A DNA stretch of 16,941 bases, taken from assembly GCA_964194935.1 (NCBI GenBank), contig CAXMOL010000084.1:1-16941 (forward strand), written 5' to 3'. The notes beneath the pieces were generated by a model that ran no database searches, was not told the origin of the DNA, and worked only from the letters and a program-made list of their open reading frames with translations. Position numbers and translations under genes: made by a program. The stretch comes from JACZWZ01 sp964194935. GTDB taxonomy: Bacteria; Actinomycetota; Acidimicrobiia; Spongiisociales; UBA11373. Shown piece after piece: positions 5,490 through 12,600 of the stretch. How positions within the stretch are numbered: the first letter of the stretch is position 1; each line of letters starts with the position of its first letter.

Positions 5490-7205
5490 ATGGCCAGTGT
5501 CAGGAAGACCGACACCCAGCAGCAGAGCCCGATGCCATTTGGCATGTACCGACCATTCGAGCCAGTCGATCTCAGCGACCGCACCTGGCCAGATGAAGTG
5601 ATCACCTCCGCCCCGCTTTGGTGTTCTGTTGACCTGCGAGACGGAAACCAGGCCCTCATCGATCCGATGGATCTGTCCCGCAAGCGCCGGTTCTTCGAGC
5701 TGCTGATCTCGATGGGTTTCAAGGAGATCGAAGTCGGGTTTCCTTCAGCGAGCCAGCCCGACTTCGACTTCATCCGCGAGATAATCACCGAGGGCGCAAT
5801 TCCCGATGACGTCACCATCCAGGTGTTGACTCAGGCCCGTTCCGAACTCATCGAACGTACCTATGAGTCCCTGATAGGTGTGCGGTCGGCGATCGTCCAC
5901 CTGTACAACTCGACCTCGGAACTGCAGCGCCGAGTGGTATTTGGATTGGACCGCGCCGGGATCGTCGACATTGCGACTGCGGGCGCCAAGGATTGCGCTG
6001 TAGAGACCGAGAAGTTCGCCACCCGATCCCCGGATTCTGTGATCCGCTACGAGTACTCGCCCGAGTCATTTACGGGTACCGAATTGCCCTTCGCCGTCGA
6101 GGTCTGCGAGCGGATCATGGATGTGTGGGAACCCACCGTCGAGAATCCCGTGATCCTCAACCTTCCCGCCACCGTGGAAATGGCGACGCCGAATGTCTTT
6201 GCCGACCAGATCGAGTATTTCGGACGCCATATTCGAGATCGCGACTCAGTGGTGCTGTCGGTGCATCCCCACAACGATCGGGGAACAGCCGTCGCCGCAG
6301 CGGAACTCGCAGTGATGGCAGGTGCAGACCGAATTGAGGGGACATTGTTCGGCAATGGAGAGCGCACCGGCAACGTCGATCTGGTGAGCCTCGCCTTGAA
6401 TCTGTTCAGCCAGGGTGTCGATCCCGAGGTCGACATCAGCCATATCGACGATGTCCGCCGCACTGTCGAATTCTGCAATCAACTCCCGGTTCATCCCCGC
6501 CATCCCTATGTAGGGGATCTGGTCTACACGGCCTTTTCCGGAAGCCACCAGGACGCCATCAAGAAGGGATTCGAGGCGTTGCCGACCGACGGCTCGGTAT
6601 TCGAGGTGCCATACCTACCGATCGATCCCAAGCATGTCGGTCGTTCCTATGAGGCGGTCATCAGAGTGAACAGCCAATCCGGCAAGGGCGGGGTGTCGTA
6701 CATCATGAAGTACGAATACGGCCTCGATCTGCCGCGGCGACTGCAGATCGATTTCAGTCGCGCCGTCCAGGCGATTACCGACGGAACCGGCCGTGAGATC
6801 TTGCCCGAGGAGATCTGGAAGACCTTTACCGAGGCCTATCTGACGAGCTCGCGACCTCTGGCGTACGTGGGCCACCGCGACCACTACGACTCCACTCGAT
6901 CAGAGGAGGTCGAACTGACTGCGGTCGTCCGCGTTGACGGAGAAGAACGGGAGATGACCGGGCGAGGTAACGGGCCTCTGTCGGCTTTCAAGCATGCTCT
7001 CGAAAAGGGAATCGGCATCGAGGCATCTCTCGTCGATTACAACGAGCACGCCGTCGGCGCCGGAGTGGATGCAACCGCCGCCGCCTATGTCGAGTTGGAG
7101 ATGCCGGACAAGTCGACCACCTGGGGAGTGGGACTCGATCCGAACATAGCCACGGCCTCGATGAAGGCTTTGGTCTCTGCTCTCAATAATCAGGGAACCG
7201 ACTAG
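5490..7205 (+). CDS. leuA: 2-isopropylmalate synthase
   Basis: Catalyses acetyl-CoA + 2-oxoisovalerate to 2-isopropylmalate, the first committed step of leucine synthesis, in the cytosol. The 571 residues from ATG 5490 include the N-terminal MPFGMYRPFEP segment typical of the longer LeuA class. The catalytic strand is CSVDLRDGNQA (Arg50, Asp51), the metal motif SVHPHNDRG (His259, His261), and the substrate loop FGNGERTGNVDL (Asn295). A C-terminal LeuA dimer (allosteric) domain follows from about residue 430. The start is chosen after the attenuator; AAGGA lies 7 bases upstream. A longer frame from TTG 5424 would run through the terminator hairpin and is rejected. Regulation by leucine-tRNA-dependent attenuation is strongly suggested by the leader; allosteric leucine inhibition is expected from the C-terminal domain. 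Confidence 0.97.
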   Translation: MASVRKTDTQQQSPMPFGMYRPFEPVDLSDRTWPDEVITSAPLWCSVDLRDGNQALIDPMDLSRKRRFFELLISMGFKEIEVGFPSASQPDFDFIREIITEGAIPDDVTIQVLTQARSELIERTYESLIGVRSAIVHLYNSTSELQRRVVFGLDRAGIVDIATAGAKDCAVETEKFATRSPDSVIRYEYSPESFTGTELPFAVEVCERIMDVWEPTVENPVILNLPATVEMATPNVFADQIEYFGRHIRDRDSVVLSVHPHNDRGTAVAAAELAVMAGADRIEGTLFGNGERTGNVDLVSLALNLFSQGVDPEVDISHIDDVRRTVEFCNQLPVHPRHPYVGDLVYTAFSGSHQDAIKKGFEALPTDGSVFEVPYLPIDPKHVGRSYEAVIRVNSQSGKGGVSYIMKYEYGLDLPRRLQIDFSRAVQAITDGTGREILPEEIWKTFTEAYLTSSRPLAYVGHRDHYDSTRSEEVELTAVVRVDGEEREMTGRGNGPLSAFKHALEKGIGIEASLVDYNEHAVGAGVDATAAAYVELEMPDKSTTWGVGLDPNIATASMKALVSALNNQGTD

Positions 7206-7230
7206 TACCAACCGGCATCGCCCACCATCA

Positions 7231-8292
7231 ATGAAACCTCTGCTGCGGACCATCGGTATCGGCCTGCTGATTTCTGCCTGTGGCTCAGCGGGGACCGACC
7301 AGGGCCAGTTGGCGACAACATCCACAACGTCGCTCCCGGCTCCGCTCGGCTCGACGACGGTCACTTCGTCGGTCGACGAAAGGAGCCTGATATCTGAACC
7401 GGCGAAGGTCTATCTGGAGGAGGCGATCGCCGCGATGCGTCAATACTCCATCAATCGCGACATTGTCGATTGGGACTTCGTCCAGACCTCAGCGTTTGGT
7501 GCAGCTTCAAGGGCTCAAACCGCCGCCAACACATATCAGGCGATTCGTCTCGCTTTGAGCCTGCTCAAGGATGACCACAGTGTGTTCTTTACACCCGAGG
7601 AAGCCGACTCGTTCACAGACGAGGCTGCGGTCTTCGTCACCCCCACGGTCGAGGTCCGGTCGGATCGCCTCGGATATGTCTCCATCGGCCGATTCCTGGG
7701 AGATATCGGCGGTGACGCGGACTCCTACGCCGCTGATCTTGCTGGCCGGATCGGAGCGGCCGACGAGGAGGTCTGCGGCTGGATCATGGACCTGCGGTCG
7801 AACGGCGGGGGAAACATGTGGCCAATGCTCGCCGGTGTCGCACCACTCCTCGAACAGGGTGAGGTGGGCTTCTTCACCTATCCGACCGGGTCCGTGGAAT
7901 CCTGGGTCATCAACGAAAGTCTTGCACTCTGGGATGGGGCCGTGATGGTCGACAATTCCTTGCAGGATCCGGCCTACGTCGATCGCCCGGTTGCAGTCTT
8001 GATCAGTTCGTTCACCGGCTCATCCGGGGAGGCTGTCGCAGTCGCATTCCACGGTCAAGCGGAGGTTCGTTTCTTCGGTCAGTCCACAGCAGGTCTGACT
8101 ACATCGAACGAACTGGTGGAATTGTCGGATGGAGCACTCATCGCCCTGACCATGTCGAACTTCACCGACCGCCTTGGTCTCCAATACGGTCAGGGGATAT
8201 CTGTACAGCCCGACGAGGCGACAGCAGACTTCACGCAAGCAGAAGGCGCGGCAGTCGAATGGCTGCTCGCCCACCCGGCTTGCACCAGCTGA
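7231..8292 (+). CDS. Predicted lipoprotein with S41-type (C-terminal processing) peptidase fold
   Basis: A 353-residue exported protein. The N-terminus MKPLLRTIGIGLLISACGS is a short lipoprotein signal with a lipobox (LISAC, Cys17), followed by a Ser/Thr-rich linker to about residue 48. The body resembles S41 peptidases: LLKDDHSVFF (112-120), WIMDLRSNGGG (184-194), SSFTGSSGEAVAVAF (259-273, likely nucleophile Ser264/265) and GQSTAGLT (283-290). No separate PDZ domain is recognised, unlike CtpA. It would be anchored outside the membrane and cleave or sense extracytoplasmic peptides; activity is inferred. It begins 25 bases after leuA with no clear Shine-Dalgarno and may be read from the same transcript. 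Confidence 0.85.
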   Translation: MKPLLRTIGIGLLISACGSAGTDQGQLATTSTTSLPAPLGSTTVTSSVDERSLISEPAKVYLEEAIAAMRQYSINRDIVDWDFVQTSAFGAASRAQTAANTYQAIRLALSLLKDDHSVFFTPEEADSFTDEAAVFVTPTVEVRSDRLGYVSIGRFLGDIGGDADSYAADLAGRIGAADEEVCGWIMDLRSNGGGNMWPMLAGVAPLLEQGEVGFFTYPTGSVESWVINESLALWDGAVMVDNSLQDPAYVDRPVAVLISSFTGSSGEAVAVAFHGQAEVRFFGQSTAGLTTSNELVELSDGALIALTMSNFTDRLGLQYGQGISVQPDEATADFTQAEGAAVEWLLAHPACTS

Positions 8293-8332
8293 TCACCTCG
8301 AACTCGATCACCTGATCAAGAGACCAGTCACT

Positions 8333-9163
8333 TCACTCGAAGCGCACACCCTCTTGATCGATATCGAGATTCAGCACAGATCCCGATCCGTCCAACGCTT
8401 GTTCCAAAGACCCGGCGACGGCCTCCCGTGTCCCTTCCAGCGCAAACGCAATGACCGAGGGGCCTGCACCGCTCCAGGCGGCAAAGCTCGATCCGGCGTC
8501 GAGCGCCGCCTCTATGAGCATCGCAGGAGTCTGGGTGATGGCCTTGCGCGGCTCCTCGTGCATCTCGTCGCCGAGAGCGGCCGCAAATGAATCGCTTTCC
8601 GCGGTCCGCAAGGCTTCGACCAGCATGGCCAGCCGGGCCGCCGACCGCACCGCTACAGCTCTGGGTACGACGTCGGGCAGCACAGAGCGAGCCTCCACTG
8701 TTGGCAACACCTCATCGGGAACGGCAAGGATCACATGCAAGGAGGGATGGACCGAGAGCCGGTCGATCGAACCATCGGCCCCAACCGCCACGAGACCGCC
8801 GAACACTGCAGCAGCGACATTATCCGAATGACCTTCAACTACCGATGCGACCTCGAAAAGGCGATCGCGATCAGAATCTCCACCAACAGCCGCGGCAACG
8901 GCCACCAGCAATGCGGCACTCGAACCAAGCCCGCGTCCGACCGGGATTTCAGATTCGATCCGCACCAGGTGAGGCTCCGCCTCACCGGAGACGGCTCGCA
9001 CCATGGCGGCGGTCTCCTCTGAGACCGGCTCGTTACCGCTGCGGATCAACCATTCCTCCGCCAGCTCGGCGGTCACGGTGCACCGCCGGCTCAAAGCCAA
9101 CGCCAAGATGTCGAAACCGGGACCCAGGTTTGCCGACGACGCCGGTGCTGAAGCAATGCTCAC
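8333..9163 (-). CDS. thrB: Homoserine kinase
   Basis: A GHMP-superfamily kinase of 276 residues that phosphorylates L-homoserine with ATP for threonine synthesis, in the cytosol. The N-terminal motif ASAPASSANLGPGFD and the phosphate-binding motif EIPVGRGLGSSAALL are those of ThrB. A third GHMP motif is GAGPSVIAF near the C-terminus. It is slightly shorter than typical ThrB (about 300). The ATG overlaps the stop of the upstream CDF transporter (ATGA on the minus strand), so translation is coupled. Its usual neighbours hom and thrC are not in the window. The gene converges with the lipoprotein gene across a 40-base gap with no clear terminator. Confidence 0.93.
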   Translation of the reverse strand: MSIASAPASSANLGPGFDILALALSRRCTVTAELAEEWLIRSGNEPVSEETAAMVRAVSGEAEPHLVRIESEIPVGRGLGSSAALLVAVAAAVGGDSDRDRLFEVASVVEGHSDNVAAAVFGGLVAVGADGSIDRLSVHPSLHVILAVPDEVLPTVEARSVLPDVVPRAVAVRSAARLAMLVEALRTAESDSFAAALGDEMHEEPRKAITQTPAMLIEAALDAGSSFAAWSGAGPSVIAFALEGTREAVAGSLEQALDGSGSVLNLDIDQEGVRFE

Positions 9164-10074
9164 GATTGGGGACCAACCTCAACGAAGATCCTCGTCGCCT
9201 CGGGAACAACCTCGCGAACATTGGCCTCGATCGCATCGACGATCGACTCGACCTGGCTGCCGCTCAGACCGCTGTCAACGACGATATCCATATTTACGAG
9301 GATCTCGTCGGGGCCAAGATGCATGGTGAGGAGCCGATCCACTGTCTCCACGTCGGGAATCGACAGGGCCGCCGACCGGATAGCTGAGCGGGTGCGTCTG
9401 CTGGCTCCTTCGCCGACGAGCAGACCCTTCGTCTCAAACGCAAGAATCCAGGCAGTCAGAGTGAGCAGCACTCCGATCGTCATCGATGCCACGCCGTCCC
9501 ACACCGCATTTCCGGTCGCGTCGGCGATCAGTAGTCCGACTACGGCGATCGCAATACCGACCACGGCGACCGAATCCTCGAACAACACGACGATCAGGGC
9601 CGGATCCTTGGAATCGCGGATCGCCTGCCAGATCTTGCGTCCGCCGCGACGGCGATTGAACTCACGAATCGCCGGAAGGTATGCAATAAAGATCTCAAAC
9701 GCCGCCGCCACGCCCAACACGATCAGGTTGAGCATCAGCCCACCCTCGTGACTATCCGAGTGCCGAATCTTGTCGAGGCCCTGGGTAAACGCCACGACAC
9801 CACCGCCGACAAACAAGACCACGGCGACCATAAAGGACCAGAAGTAGATCTCTTTCCCCCGTCCGAACGGGAACTGCACGGTCGGCTTGAACTTGCTTGC
9901 CGCCGTCCCTCGCAACAGGAAGACCTGATTTCCGGTATCGGCCAAAGAGTGGAATGCCTCGGCGAGCATCGCGGCACTCCCACTGACCGCCGCCGCGAAG
10001 AACTTCATCACGGCGATCAGCCCATTGGCGGTGAGGGCGAGTAGGACGAGTGAGCGTGATCCACCTGAGGCCAT
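9160..10074 (-). CDS. Cation diffusion facilitator (CDF) metal transporter
   Basis: A membrane protein of 304 residues with about six hydrophobic segments and a cytosolic C-terminal domain of roughly 90 residues. The TM2 metal motif is AEAFHSLADTGNQ (His42, Asp46), and the TM5 motif is LFEDSVAVVG. The LFEDSVA form resembles the ZnT9/SLC30A9-like branch of the CDF family, more than the HxxxD form of classical Zn exporters. It probably moves Zn2+, Mn2+ or Fe2+ out of the cytosol by proton antiport; the metal is not determined. It is the first gene of a two-gene minus-strand unit with thrB, with no obvious functional link. Confidence 0.93.
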   Translation of the reverse strand: MASGGSRSLVLLALTANGLIAVMKFFAAAVSGSAAMLAEAFHSLADTGNQVFLLRGTAASKFKPTVQFPFGRGKEIYFWSFMVAVVLFVGGGVVAFTQGLDKIRHSDSHEGGLMLNLIVLGVAAAFEIFIAYLPAIREFNRRRGGRKIWQAIRDSKDPALIVVLFEDSVAVVGIAIAVVGLLIADATGNAVWDGVASMTIGVLLTLTAWILAFETKGLLVGEGASRRTRSAIRSAALSIPDVETVDRLLTMHLGPDEILVNMDIVVDSGLSGSQVESIVDAIEANVREVVPEATRIFVEVGPQS

Positions 10075-10083
10075 TGTGGGGCG

Positions 10084-10089
10084 AGTCTA
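10084..10089 (-). promoter_or_regulatory. Candidate -10 box for a near-leaderless start
   Basis: On the minus strand TAGACT is followed by 9 bases and then the ATG of the CDF gene, with no Shine-Dalgarno. The arrangement parallels those at 2404-2409 and 11387-11392. No good -35 is visible. Confidence 0.4.
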
Positions 10090-10108
10090 AGAAGTCAGGG
10101 GTCAGGAC

Positions 10109-10172
10109 CAGCGGTACCCCCCACCAAACGGCTCCGCCTCAAGGGAGGGACAGCGGTACCCCCCACCAAACG
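10109..10172 (+). repeat. 22-base direct repeat, two copies
   Basis: CAGCGGTACCCCCCACCAAA plus CG occurs at 10109-10130 and again at 10151-10172, 42 bases apart. Each copy carries the CCCCCCACCA arm that elsewhere flanks the hairpin of the palindromic elements, so these look like partial or nested element ends. Confidence 0.8.
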
Positions 10173-10285
10173 CCTGCGTATCTAGCTACGACATTCGGGT
10201 CCTGCCCGGCCCCGAATGTCTCCGCATGGGTGAGCCGCCTGCGGCGGCGCCTCGTTCTACGTTTGACTCCCCCCAAAGGGGAGAG
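10159..10285. repeat. Palindromic element with a roughly 87-base insert in its hairpin loop
   Basis: It has the family's usual ends, ACCCCCCACCA on the left and GACTCCCCCCAAAGGGGAGAG on the right in two blocks (10265-10274 and 10275-10285). The inner stem is only CAAACG (10167-10172) with CGTTTG (10260-10265). The enlarged loop contains two further hairpins: ACATTCGGG/CCCGAATGT (10191-10199/10211-10219) and GCCGCC/GGCGGC with a TGC loop (10234-10239/10243-10248). Confidence 0.65.
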
Positions 10286-10348
10286 TTGTCAGAGGGGAAG
10301 AGCTGCCCAACGCTCCAGTGCGACACGCGATTGATATTTCCGTTCTGA

Positions 10349-10452
10349 ACACTCTCCCCTTTGGGGGGAGTCAGCGAGCAAAGCGAGCTGGTGGGGGGTT
10401 GTCTGACCCAAGGCAATCCGCCAACCAGTAGGTAGAAGACCCCCCAAAGGGG
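10349..10452. repeat. Second copy of the 140-bp element, right hairpin lost
   Basis: It aligns with 272-366 at roughly 90% identity by eye, including the left terminal repeat (10350-10372), the imperfect hairpin, GGTGGGGGGT (10390-10399) and the central linker. In the 274-413 copy the linker is followed by CCCCCC, a 9-bp hairpin and CCCCCC; here a single CCCCCC leads straight into AAAGGGGA. This looks like a deletion between the two C tracts that removed the hairpin. Confidence 0.7.
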
Positions 10453-10454
10453 AA

Positions 10455-10680
10455 AAAGCGGCCCCCTCATCAAAGGCCTGCGGCCTTTGACTCCCCCCTT
10501 GGGGGGAGTGGTCTTTTATTGCTGGCTACTGACCGCGGTCTTTTAGGAAGTCCTCGATCTCACTGATGAGTTCACCGCCGTTGGAAGGGTCGATCGACGA
10601 GATGTCTGGCGACTCTTCTTCGAGCCTGCGGACGTATCCGACGAAGTCCTCGTTTTCGGCCATCGCCTCATCCACTTTGG
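10455..10680 (-). repeat. Right arm of the 226-bp inverted repeat (pairs with 1-226)
   Basis: It covers the last 50 codons of the complete PAC2 gene, its stop and the double-hairpin element at 10470-10509 (TCAAAGGCC/GGCCTTTGA and ACTCCCCCC/GGGGGGAGT). It matches 1-226 on the opposite strand except at 10562. Confidence 0.95.
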
Positions 10681-11377
10681 TCTGGAATTCTGCCGAGGCG
10701 ACTTCGAGTTCGGTCGTGTCGAGGTCCAGGTCGAGGACCTCTTGGGCGGTATTGAGAAGGGCCAGCATGGCCTTCGGGTTGGGATTGGCAGCGAGGTAGT
10801 GCGGGGTGGCGGCCCACAAGCTGATAGCGGGCATACCTATCTCCCGACACGCCTCCAGCATCACACCGACGACGCCGGTGGGTCCTTGATAGTGGGAAGT
10901 CTGCAGGCCGTACCTTTCCACCAGCTTCGGATCGGTCGCCACCCCGATGATCGGAACCGGAACGGTGTGGGCTACCTGACCTATAAAGGCACCAAGCGTC
11001 ACAACCATCTCCACGTCGGACTCGGCCAGCAATCTTGCGACCGATCTGGTGTAGGTCTTCCACCTCAAGCTGGGTTCCTCGCCCAAGGCGAGAACAAGGT
11101 CGTGAGCGGCATCCGTCTCTATCGAAAAGGCGCTCGTCAGCGGCCACGACAAGCTGCGGGTGCCGCCGTCGTCTACCTCGACCTGAGGCCGTCGGACTTG
11201 GAAGTCGTAGAACTCCTCAGGCTCGATCCAGGCGAATGGCTCGGGATCATCACGCTGCCCCAATAGGTAAGCGACCGCGCCCGAAGCGGCGTCGCAAGCG
11301 TCGTTCCATCCTTCCCACGCCAGGATTGCGTGGGGTCGGCGTAGCTGGGGGCGGGAGACCCGGTGGACATGATCCAT
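10526..11377 (-). CDS. PAC2-family protein (proteasome assembly chaperone-like)
   Basis: A complete 283-residue PAC2 (PF09754) protein. It shows the family's pattern: the N-terminal AILAWEGWNDACDAAS, the central VVTLGAFIGQVAHTVPVPIIGVATDP, and GPTGVVGVMLEACREIGMPAISLWAATPHYL. The C-terminal 80 residues are acidic and probably helical. Related actinobacterial proteins are widespread in lineages with and without proteasomes, and their role is not firmly established; no proteasome gene is in the window. The ATG at 11377 has no Shine-Dalgarno but has TAGCCT nine bases upstream. It is divergent from the hydrogenase operon. Its last 50 codons are repeated in inverse orientation at the left edge of the window. 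Confidence 0.9.
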   Translation of the reverse strand: MDHVHRVSRPQLRRPHAILAWEGWNDACDAASGAVAYLLGQRDDPEPFAWIEPEEFYDFQVRRPQVEVDDGGTRSLSWPLTSAFSIETDAAHDLVLALGEEPSLRWKTYTRSVARLLAESDVEMVVTLGAFIGQVAHTVPVPIIGVATDPKLVERYGLQTSHYQGPTGVVGVMLEACREIGMPAISLWAATPHYLAANPNPKAMLALLNTAQEVLDLDLDTTELEVASAEFQTKVDEAMAENEDFVGYVRRLEEESPDISSIDPSNGGELISEIEDFLKDRGQ

Positions 11378-11386
11378 GCCTTGCGG

Positions 11387-11392
11387 AGGCTA
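11387..11392 (-). promoter_or_regulatory. Candidate -10 box for a near-leaderless start
   Basis: On the minus strand TAGCCT is followed by CCGCAAGGC (9 bases) and the PAC2 ATG. It is the same hexamer as the one before the amidotransferase gene at 2418. No clear -35 was found. Confidence 0.4.
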
Positions 11393-11420
11393 GTGAGAGG
11401 TCGGACCTTCGGTGATAAAA

Positions 11421-11446
11421 GGCAGGCGCGACGAGCCGAGCCTGCC
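11421..11446. promoter_or_regulatory. Inverted repeat between PAC2 and the hydrogenase operon
   Basis: GGCAGGC (11421-11427) and GCCTGCC (11440-11446) form a perfect 7-bp inverted repeat with a 12-base spacer in the 149-base divergent promoter region. A second, smaller one is GCGAA/TTCGC at 11474-11478/11483-11487. Either could be an operator for the divergent promoters. No regulator is identified and neither resembles a standard CRP/FNR site. Confidence 0.35.
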
Positions 11447-11514
11447 CGTCTGAGAGAGTCCTTGGTCCCGGGAGCGAAGGCGTTCGCCCCTGCTAGTTCG
11501 ATCGCTCATGGGCG

Positions 11515-11520
11515 TACGTT
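11515..11520 (+). promoter_or_regulatory. Candidate -10 box of the hydrogenase operon
   Basis: TACGTT is followed by six bases and the ATG at 11527, the spacing expected if transcription starts at the ATG itself. No Shine-Dalgarno precedes this first gene, unlike hypA and hypC further down. The -35 region is not recognisable. Confidence 0.4.
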
Positions 11521-11526
11521 GCCGAT

Positions 11527-12600
11527 ATGGGTACGAAGCGTTTACTTACCGTCGAGCTCTCGGCGCTCAACAGCCTCATCGACTTGCTGAGATCGCACAA
11601 CTACGTCGTGGTGGGGCCCACCCTGAGAGACGATGTCGTTGTTCTGGATCTTCTCGAGAGCTACGACGAGGAACTTGTTGGCGTTGAGTCAGTCTCAGGT
11701 CCCGGTAGGTATCGGACCCAGGAACAGGTGGGTGCGATCTTTGGTGGCCCCGTTGGACCGATGTCACCGAAGCGGTGGATGAGTCCCCCTAAGAGAGCTG
11801 CCTGGTCCGCTCGAATCGAGGATGGCCATGTTGAGGTGACTGCAGCGCCTCATTCAGGCCCCCTCGCATATCTGGGCATTCGTCCGTGCGACGTCGCCGC
11901 CAAATCCATCTTCGGCAAGGCTTGGCCTGGTCATCCTGATGACGTGATCATCGTTGCCGAGTGCACGACCGCGGGAGAAACCTGCTTCTGCTCTTCGATG
12001 GGCACAGGACCATCTGCCGGCGAGGGAGCCGACATCATCCTCACCGAGCTCGGGGATGGCCGTCTCTTGGTGCGATCCGAGTCTGATCGTGGGGCCGTAT
12101 TGCTTGCCAAGGTGGACGGCGTTACTTCTACAGCCGACGAGATCGAGACGGCTCGAGTCAGGGTCGAGGCCGCTGCGCAATCGATGGGTCGTTCACTCGA
12201 CCCGATTGCCGCGCGAGAGGCCCTAGGAGCCATGCCGGATTCCGCCGTGTGGGATTCGGTCGCCCAACGTTGCCTTGCCTGCACCAACTGCACGATGGTG
12301 TGTCCTACCTGTTTCTGCACTTCGATAAGCGACACCTCAGATCTTGCCGGCAACGCGGAACGGATCATTCGGTGGGATTCATGTTTCACCCCGGGCTTCT
12401 CCGAGATCCATGGCGGTGCGCATCGAGCCTCCGTCGCAGCAAGGTACCGGCACTGGGCCACCCACAAGCTCTCGACTTGGTGGGACCAATTCGGTACGGC
12501 CGGCTGTGTCGGCTGCGGCCGCTGTATCACCTGGTGCCCTGTGGGGATCGATATCACCGAGGAGGCCAACAGCATCATCAAGGAGGTAGCCCATGCGTGA
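11527..12600 (+). CDS. hyhB: Group 3b [NiFe] hydrogenase beta subunit (4Fe-4S electron-transfer protein)
   Basis: A 357-residue iron-sulfur subunit that passes electrons between the hydrogenase small subunit and the NAD(P)-binding gamma subunit. Two 4Fe-4S motifs lie in the C-terminal third: Cys249, 252, 255, 259 (CLACTNCTMVCP) and Cys327, 330, 333, 337 (CVGCGRCITWCP). Extra cysteines at 262 and 264 follow the first. The N-terminal half contains LGIRPCDVAA and ETCFCSSMG, as in sulfhydrogenase/anaerobic sulfite reductase subunit A-type proteins. It is the first gene of an eight-gene operon and overlaps the next gene by 8 bases. The gene name follows group 3b convention. Confidence 0.9.
   Translation: MGTKRLLTVELSALNSLIDLLRSHNYVVVGPTLRDDVVVLDLLESYDEELVGVESVSGPGRYRTQEQVGAIFGGPVGPMSPKRWMSPPKRAAWSARIEDGHVEVTAAPHSGPLAYLGIRPCDVAAKSIFGKAWPGHPDDVIIVAECTTAGETCFCSSMGTGPSAGEGADIILTELGDGRLLVRSESDRGAVLLAKVDGVTSTADEIETARVRVEAAAQSMGRSLDPIAAREALGAMPDSAVWDSVAQRCLACTNCTMVCPTCFCTSISDTSDLAGNAERIIRWDSCFTPGFSEIHGGAHRASVAARYRHWATHKLSTWWDQFGTAGCVGCGRCITWCPVGIDITEEANSIIKEVAHA

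Larger units (their letters stand above)
10075..10525. other. Gene-free interval filled with palindromic repeats
   Basis: This 451-base stretch lies between the CDF start and the PAC2 stop. From left to right it holds a 22-base direct repeat (10109-10130 and 10151-10172), an element whose hairpin carries an insert (10159-10285), a truncated copy of the 140-bp element (10349-10452) and the inverse of the left double hairpin (10470-10509). Open frames here only traverse palindromes. Confidence 0.7.

Noticed and set aside
8288..8332. Terminator between the convergent lipoprotein and thrB genes
   Set aside because: TGATCA occurs twice here, but no stable stem followed by a T tract is present in either direction.
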